Assembly: GCA_030631125.1 (NCBI GenBank)
Contig: DAOVLS010000020.1
Span: 1 to 15,314, forward strand
Direction: 5' to 3'
Length of the DNA stretch: 15,314 bases
Source of the DNA: Planctomycetales bacterium
GTDB taxonomy: Bacteria > Planctomycetota > Phycisphaerae > SM23-33
A program made the position numbers and the translations under genes. Below, piece by piece: positions 11,474 through 15,314 of this stretch. The notes beneath the pieces were generated by a model. It was given only the letters and a program-made list of their open reading frames with translations, did no database searches and was not told where the DNA came from. Within the stretch, counting starts at the first letter, position 1. Each line of letters begins with the position of its first letter.

Positions 11474-11938
11474 ATGAAACTTTCAAACAAACAAAAGATG
11501 CTCCTCCACACGGTCCCCGCCGGACTCGGAATCACCGAGGCCGAGCGGCGGATCATACAGCGGAACGTCGGCGGGTTCTTCTCGGCAGCCGACAAGACCT
11601 GCACGCGGGCGGGCTTCGTCGCCGTCATGGCGTTCTACGAGTCCCGTGCGCCCGGGCGATGCCTGCCCGGCGGGACGCCCGACTGGTGGGCAGCCGAAGC
11701 CGAAAAAACGCCAGGCCCGAACGATTCGCTTATCCGCAAGGTCCGTGCCGAAGCGTTCAAACTCGGCTGGACCGAGCAGCAGATAATGCCTTTCCTGTGC
11801 GGAAAACACATGTCAAACACCGCTTATCAGTCGATTAACGACGCGCCCAGGTACTGGCTGATCCGCCTGCTGGAGGCGATTAAGGCGATCAGAAAAAGAG
11901 AAGGATCAACCGTGGACAAAACAGGAGTAATGGTATGA
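11474..11938 (+). CDS. GemA/gp16-like protein (DUF1018-like)
   Basis: The product is 154 aa from the ATG at 11474. An upstream ATG at 11444 lies inside the double-hairpin element and is disfavoured. The N-terminus KLSNKQKMLLHTVPAGLGIT resembles the opening of Mu gp16 (GemA/DUF1018), and the later IRKVRAEAFKLGWTEQQIMPFL and a terminal helix (YWLIRLLEAIKAIRKRE) match the second half of that family. In Mu this early protein affects host gene expression and supercoiling-related functions; the mechanism is not clear. A GGFFSAADK segment and a short PGGTPDWWAAEAE loop are unusual. No clear Shine-Dalgarno is present. Coupled by ATGA to the next gene. Confidence 0.6.
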   Translation: MKLSNKQKMLLHTVPAGLGITEAERRIIQRNVGGFFSAADKTCTRAGFVAVMAFYESRAPGRCLPGGTPDWWAAEAEKTPGPNDSLIRKVRAEAFKLGWTEQQIMPFLCGKHMSNTAYQSINDAPRYWLIRLLEAIKAIRKREGSTVDKTGVMV

Positions 11939-12030
11939 GCGAAAACACAAAAGAGTTGCTGCGTTCTGTGGTCATTGCCTTGGTGGGTGGGGTGTTGGGG
12001 GCTGTAATCGTTCTTTGGGCTGCGGGCTAA
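11935..12030 (+). CDS. Very short membrane peptide
   Basis: The product is 31 aa (MSENTKELLRSVVIALVGGV...), starting at the ATGA overlap with the GemA-like gene, with AGGAG 7 nt upstream of the ATG and a TAA stop at 12028-12030. Residues about 11-30 form one glycine-rich membrane helix. The strong RBS and coupling make a real gene likely despite the size. Function unknown. Confidence 0.6.
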   Translation: MSENTKELLRSVVIALVGGVLGAVIVLWAAG

Positions 12031-12034
12031 AAAA

Positions 12035-12238
12035 ATGAAAAGCATAACCGCACACATGGTGGTCAAGGCAAACGGAAAACCGGCGTTGTCCGGCGAGTCG
12101 GGCCTGCGGATAAAGACCAAACAGACCGGAGCGGCGGATACCGTCAGGTTCCTCGACGGCCTCGAACGCGCATGGCTGGACGAATACAAAAGCGGACCGC
12201 ACAAGATAATCGAGGTGACAATAACGCCGAAGTCCTGA
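12035..12238 (+). CDS. Small hypothetical protein
   Basis: The product is 67 aa. It starts 4 nt after the previous stop with no clear Shine-Dalgarno (CTAAAAAA), so coupling is likely. It looks like a single beta-alpha-beta unit (SITAHMVVKANGKPAL..., TVRFLDGLERAWLDEYKSG, HKIIEVTITPKS). No family is recognised. A long hairpin follows. Confidence 0.55.
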   Translation: MKSITAHMVVKANGKPALSGESGLRIKTKQTGAADTVRFLDGLERAWLDEYKSGPHKIIEVTITPKS

Positions 12239-12242
12239 AAAA

Positions 12243-12313
12243 GGTCGGGGCGGCGAGAGGTCAATGCGAAGACGGACTCCGACGCCATGACTCTCCGCCT
12301 CGCCGTCCCGGCC
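12243..12313. other. Long intergenic hairpin
   Basis: GGTCGGGGCGGCGAG (12243-12257) pairs over 15 bp, with two G-U, to 12299-12313. With the preceding AAAA it repeats 15 bases of the hairpin arm at 8129-8143. No T-run follows. It separates the 12035 gene from the 12337 gene. Confidence 0.6.
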
Positions 12314-12336
12314 AGTAAATTAGAGGTGATGGACAG

Positions 12337-12501
12337 ATGAAAATCAATCAATACCGCCCCATTCACGTAACGGACGCCGACATGGAATTCATCAAATTTA
12401 GGTTGATGAACAAGAAGAAAATGCAGGCGATATTCAGCCCCCGTCCAATTCCGGCGAAATACTTCGACACAAACTACGCAGCCGCAAAGGCCTGTAAATG
12501 A
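12337..12501 (+). CDS. Small basic hypothetical protein
   Basis: The product is 54 aa (MKINQYRPIHVTDADMEFIK...), ending in TGA at 12499-12501. An AGAGGTGATG segment lies upstream of the ATG. The protein is basic with a KFRLMNKKKMQAIF stretch. No family is recognised. Its leader and first five codons are nearly repeated at the next gene, which supports both starts. Confidence 0.55.
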   Translation: MKINQYRPIHVTDADMEFIKFRLMNKKKMQAIFSPRPIPAKYFDTNYAAAKACK

Positions 12502-12515
12502 GAGGCGATGAAACG

Positions 12516-12755
12516 ATGAAAATCAATCCGCTGTTTTGCAGGTTCAGCGTGGTCGATGCGGCCCTCCTGCCCGTTCTACACAAGGACGGCACGTGGACGC
12601 AGAAACTGCTGGCGGTCGTTACGTGCCACCACCCCGACCGGCAGGGCCGACTGACCGAGGCCCGCGACAAAAACCTACCCGGCGTACTCTGCAAGGCGAC
12701 GGTCGATGGTAAATGCAAACTGTGCGAGGACATCGTGCTGCATGACCGAAAATAA
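12516..12755 (+). CDS. Small cysteine-containing hypothetical protein
   Basis: The product is 79 aa from the ATG at 12516. An in-frame ATG at 12498 overlaps the previous stop (ATGA) and is an alternative. I prefer 12516 because AGAGGCGATGAAACG plus ATGAAAATCAATC copies the leader and start of the 12337 gene. The protein has VVTCHHPDRQG and a C-terminal CKATVDGKCKLCEDI, four Cys/His groups that may bind zinc. It overlaps the next gene by 14 nt. No family is recognised. Confidence 0.6.
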   Translation: MKINPLFCRFSVVDAALLPVLHKDGTWTQKLLAVVTCHHPDRQGRLTEARDKNLPGVLCKATVDGKCKLCEDIVLHDRK

Positions 12756-13365
12756 CGGACAACCCGGATTCCGCAAGGCTTACGTCTTCAAGCCAGGCTC
12801 CGTCGGCGGAATGACGCCCGCCGATCAGATCGAGTCTGCGGTGATCGAGATCGTTCAGCGGTGGAACGCGATGATCCCGAAAAACCACGTCCGAATACTG
12901 ACGACGATGCGATTCGCATCAGTGAGGACGGCTCTGGCAAAATTCCACCTGTCCGAAATCCTGTTGTCCATCGAATTTTACTCCCGCCAGACATGGCAGC
13001 GAGGCAAGGGGGCGTGGAAGACCTTCGACAACTTCTTCTACGCCGATCCGCCGAAAGACCCGCCGGTTCTGGAGTGGCTTGAAAAGGCCATAAGCGCCGC
13101 CGAAAAAGCCGAGCAGCGAAAGCCCATCGTCGATCCCCGCGTGCGGAAACTGCAACAACAGATATTCGACAAACAGGCCGACATGAACAAGTGGGACGCC
13201 CTGAAAAAACAGTTCGACGGACTTGACCAGGCTCGCCGGAATAAACTGCTCAAAGCGGCGGACGCCGAACTGCGACGCCTGTGCGGATCACAGACGAACA
13301 TCGGCCCCCACCGCCTGCAACACCACGCCCTGGTCGTATTGAATCGGGAGAACTCGACAAAATGA
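12742..13365 (+). CDS. Phage replication-protein-like helical protein
   Basis: The product is 207 aa. The ATG at 12742 is inside the end of the previous gene, with GAGGA about 11 nt upstream. The segment IVQRWNAMIPKNHVRILTTMR, then LSEILLSIEF...GKGAWKTFDNFF, resembles the C-terminal module of phage replisome-organiser/O-type proteins, where a W-N-...-P start, an R-rich helix and a G...W.TFD motif are typical. The usual N-terminal winged helix is not evident, and the C-terminal half is a coiled-coil-rich extension (KLQQQIFDKQADMNKWDALKK). A replication or helicase-loading role is an inference from this pattern only. Confidence 0.55.
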   Translation: MTENNGQPGFRKAYVFKPGSVGGMTPADQIESAVIEIVQRWNAMIPKNHVRILTTMRFASVRTALAKFHLSEILLSIEFYSRQTWQRGKGAWKTFDNFFYADPPKDPPVLEWLEKAISAAEKAEQRKPIVDPRVRKLQQQIFDKQADMNKWDALKKQFDGLDQARRNKLLKAADAELRRLCGSQTNIGPHRLQHHALVVLNRENSTK

Positions 13366-14156
13366 GCACGCTCTTTCCCGACAACCAGACGACCGCAACC
13401 GTAGATCGGCGGGGGCTGCTCAAGCCCACGCCGCACCTGGCGAGGCACGCCGGAGAATATACAGGTGGGCGAGGCCACCGGCCCGCAGCCGACCCGATCG
13501 GGCGGGGCGGCCTGCCCCACGACCGCGACGGCTTGAATGCCCTGCTGTTGAACCTGTGCGAGCGGCTCGCGTCGGCGGGCGGGAAAGACCTGGGCGGAAA
13601 ACAACTCATCGAGGAACTCGGCCTCGTCGACACGCGGAGCCTGCGGCTGCTGGTCGCCTACGGCCACGTCCATCACCGGCTGCGACAGATCGTCGGCACG
13701 CCGGGATCAGGCTATTGTTGGGGCGATCTCCGCCCGGAAATTTATAACGACATGGCCGCTTCCAGCCGCCGGATGGGATTGTGCTTTTTGTTCCTTGCCA
13801 GCCTCTACAGCCGGAGGCCCGCCGCCATTGAAATGGCCCAATTGACTCTCGACCTGGCTGAACAGTCCACGGGGGAAAAGATCGGTGATGGGACCGACGA
13901 ATTGACCGCCTGGATGGTCACCGAGGGTGCAACCCACGCCGACTTGATCGAATCAATGGTGGATTTGTTCGCCGGATCAGAAGCCGGGCTGGCTGCTCTG
14001 CGAAATGCCGGACGAAACCACCCCGGAGCCTTTTTCGACGAACGAGCCTTGCAGGAAATCGAGACCCAACTCCAATCGGCCCTGGCAATCGTCCGTTCCC
14101 CTCACGAAAAAACGCGCGGACATAAACCGGACAAACCCCCGGACATTGCCGGTTAA
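13362..14156 (+). CDS. Hypothetical protein with possible winged-helix centre
   Basis: The product is 264 aa, starting at an ATGA overlap with the preceding gene (the frame is open further upstream but overlaps it). Residues about 60-120 (LLLNLCERLASAGGKDLGGKQLIEELGL, then SLRLLVAYGHVHHRLRQIV and a short hairpin GTPGSGYCWG) look like a helix-turn-helix with a wing. A hydrophobic helix FLFLASLYSRR follows, then acidic helices to about residue 240 and a lysine/proline-rich tail. Pairing with the replication-like gene suggests DNA-binding accessory function; no family is recognised. It is the last gene of the rightward run and is followed by a terminator. Confidence 0.6.
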   Translation: MSTLFPDNQTTATVDRRGLLKPTPHLARHAGEYTGGRGHRPAADPIGRGGLPHDRDGLNALLLNLCERLASAGGKDLGGKQLIEELGLVDTRSLRLLVAYGHVHHRLRQIVGTPGSGYCWGDLRPEIYNDMAASSRRMGLCFLFLASLYSRRPAAIEMAQLTLDLAEQSTGEKIGDGTDELTAWMVTEGATHADLIESMVDLFAGSEAGLAALRNAGRNHPGAFFDERALQEIETQLQSALAIVRSPHEKTRGHKPDKPPDIAG

Positions 14157-14179
14157 CTCGCCGGTAATCCTTTGATAAT

Positions 14180-14216
14180 AGCAAAGTTTTCTCACCATCA
14201 ACCCACTTTGCTTTTT
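14180..14216 (+). terminator. Terminator of the rightward operon
   Basis: AGCAAAGT (14180-14187) pairs with ACTTTGCT (14205-14212) around a 17-nt loop, and TTTTT follows (14212-14216). It lies 24 nt after the last stop codon. The stem is AT-rich and only 8 bp, so strength is uncertain. The spacer from 14217 to 14339 is T/C-rich and holds no gene that I can support. Confidence 0.6.
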
Positions 14217-14401
14217 GCCTCCGAAACCCCCTCGAAACCGTTGTTTTTCCGGCTTTTTCCGCCCTTTCCCGCCTTTTTCCACTTTCCCTTTCTTTTTAAA
14301 GGCAGGTTAGGCGAGATAGGTAATGGCGGATTTTTTAAAATGGACGAAAAAACGACACTGAAATATGCAAATCTATGCCCGCCAAGGACTTGTGGATTTT
14401 G

Positions 14402-14511
14402 CAATTGTTCCCAATTGTTCCCATTCGTTCCGAATCGTTCCGAATCGTTCCCATTTGTTCCGAATCGTTCCGAATTGTTCCGTTTTGTTCCGTTTCGTTC
14501 CGAAAATGTTC
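14402..14511. repeat. Array of GTTCC sites with exact 10-bp period
   Basis: GTTC occurs at 14407, 14417, 14427 and so on to 14497 in exact 10-bp steps (ten copies), then once more at 14508, one base out of phase. Each unit is three variable A/T-rich bases, T or C, then GTTCC and C or G. One helical turn per unit places all sites on one face of the DNA. It lies between the terminator of the phage operon and the promoter of the protease gene. Confidence 0.85.
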
Positions 14512-14538
14512 CCCCGTGTCGGTCCTGGGACGGGAAAG

Positions 14539-14567
14539 TTGACGATATGCTACTTTTTCCCGACAAT
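14539..14567 (+). promoter_or_regulatory. Putative promoter of the lipoprotein metalloprotease gene
   Basis: TTGACG (14539-14544) is followed after 17 bp by GACAAT (14562-14567). The -35 matches consensus at five of six positions, the -10 at four of six. AGGAG and the ATG of the protease follow at 14579-14593. The adjacent GTTCC array could act on this promoter. Confidence 0.45.
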
Positions 14568-14590
14568 CGTAAGAAAGCAGGAGACTTTTT

Positions 14591-15314
14591 ATGCGACGAT
14601 ATTTTGATCCGGTCAAATTGACGGCGGTGTTCGCCATAGCGGCAGTCGGCTGTGTCCTGGCTACGGGTGGCGAGACTCGCACGACCACGACAACGGCCAC
14701 AACGACATCGCAAAGCCAGCCTGCTACATATCCATCAACCCGACTTATCGGCGCCTCCGAAGCCGCCGCCGAGGCTATGCTCGCGCGTCTGGATAAGACT
14801 TTCTGCGCCGCGGTCCACCCCCCTTTCGTGGTTATCGGCAACATGCCGCCCCGCAGTGTCGAAGCAATGTCCGCCAGAAGCGTCGTCATGCCGGCAAAGG
14901 CAATGTGGCGAAGTTACTTCCGAAAAAAACCGACCCGCGTTATCACTATCCTGCTGTTCCGCGACGCAAAGACCTACAAATACTGGGCGAAGAAACTCTA
15001 TAAAAATAGCGACCCGCCCTATTTCGGCTACTACCGCCCCGGCGACCGGACGATGGTGATGAATATCAATACGGGCACGGGAACGCTGGTTCACGAATTG
15101 ACGCACGCATTGATTGTTTATGACTTCCCGGCTGTGCCTCTGTGGTTCAACGAAGGACTTGCGAGTCTGCACGAGGGATGCAGGGTGCTTCCCGATAAGA
15201 TAATCGGCGTGGTGAACTGGCGATTACCGGCGTTGCAGAAGGCGGTCCGCGGAAAGACCCTCCGCCCGCTGCGGGAGTTGGTTACGCGTAAGGATTTCTA
15301 TGGTAGGCAGCGGG
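14591..15314 (+). CDS. Secreted lipoprotein zinc metalloprotease, truncated by the window
   Basis: The frame is open from the ATG at 14591 to the window end, 241 codons seen. AGGAG lies 8 nt upstream. Residues about 9-21 (LTAVFAIAAVGC) form a signal peptide with lipobox-like AVGC, so Cys21 may be lipidated; a Thr-rich linker follows. The zinc site is HELTH (His168, Glu169, His172) with WFNEGLAS downstream (Glu188), i.e. HExxH-15-E, the gluzincin pattern of peptidase-MA-like / DUF1570 proteins. It would act outside the inner membrane; its substrate is unknown. Own promoter, secretion signal and separation from the phage operon suggest a host gene flanking the prophage, though a phage moron gene is possible. 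Confidence 0.8.
   Translation, partial: MRRYFDPVKLTAVFAIAAVGCVLATGGETRTTTTTATTTSQSQPATYPSTRLIGASEAAAEAMLARLDKTFCAAVHPPFVVIGNMPPRSVEAMSARSVVMPAKAMWRSYFRKKPTRVITILLFRDAKTYKYWAKKLYKNSDPPYFGYYRPGDRTMVMNINTGTGTLVHELTHALIVYDFPAVPLWFNEGLASLHEGCRVLPDKIIGVVNWRLPALQKAVRGKTLRPLRELVTRKDFYGRQR

Noticed and set aside
14340..14621. 93-aa plus frame containing the FPFVPNRSES-type 10-residue repeat
   Set aside because: The protein repeat is only the 10-bp GTTCC array read in frame. It overlaps the start of the lipoprotein gene. Only weak evidence of translation.
14335..14889. 184-aa minus frame across the GTTCC array and the protease start
   Set aside because: Antisense to the protease and, in the array, just repeat translation.

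Overview
The window is most of the regulatory and early half of a Mu-like transposable (pro)phage, with what looks like the start of a host gene at the right edge. The anchors are a DDE transposase of MuA type (3911-6094), an overlapping AAA ATPase target-DNA activator of MuB type (6039-7178), and a protein resembling Mu gp16/GemA (11474-11938). On the other strand, two small genes (472-864 and 150-470) look like the Mu gp25/gp26 pair that precedes the terminase genes. No species can be named. The GC-rich coding style, the many heptamer/octamer word repeats and the DUF1570-like lipoprotein protease suggest an environmental, possibly planctomycete-like (Phycisphaerae) host, but this is inference only.

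Layout. (1) 1-864, minus strand: start of a morphogenesis operon, with a coiled-coil membrane protein, a winged-helix protein and the first codons of a third gene, probably a terminase small subunit. (2) 876-916: an intrinsic terminator on the minus strand whose T-run ends just before the RBS of that operon. (3) 1049-2347, minus strand: a repressor-like HTH protein co-directional with two small membrane proteins, a likely lysogeny operon. (4) 2347-2437: divergent control region with a good rightward promoter. (5) 2437-7178, plus strand: Cro/Ner-like HTH protein, small unknowns, transposase and ATPase, plus one small gene facing the other way at 3062-3355. (6) 7255-14156, plus strand: about seventeen mostly tiny accessory genes, many joined by ATGA overlaps, including an ASCH-domain protein, zinc-motif proteins, small membrane proteins, a GemA-like protein and a protein with a replication-protein-like C-terminal motif. 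(7) 14157-14590: terminator, T-rich spacer, a 10-bp-phased GTTCC array and a promoter. (8) 14591-end: a secreted lipoprotein metalloprotease, truncated by the window and probably host DNA beyond the phage end.

Several non-coding signals stand out. An initiator-type tRNA (CAT anticodon) lies inside an open reading frame at 7936-8010. It is followed by three hairpins in tandem with a period of about 30 nt. A double-hairpin element occurs four times, always in the same orientation and always shortly upstream of a gene. A region of about 215 nt without a gene (10411-10627) folds into nested perfect stems and may be a structured RNA. A 27-bp direct repeat made of octamers lies at both ends of the transposase gene. 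Small palindromes with 3-4-nt loops are scattered through intergenic and coding DNA alike.

Proposed logic: in the lysogen, the leftward repressor transcript makes repressor and two membrane proteins and stops at 876-916. On induction, the rightward promoter drives Ner-like, transposase, ATPase and accessory genes, and some unidentified mechanism lets leftward transcription pass the terminator into the morphogenesis genes.
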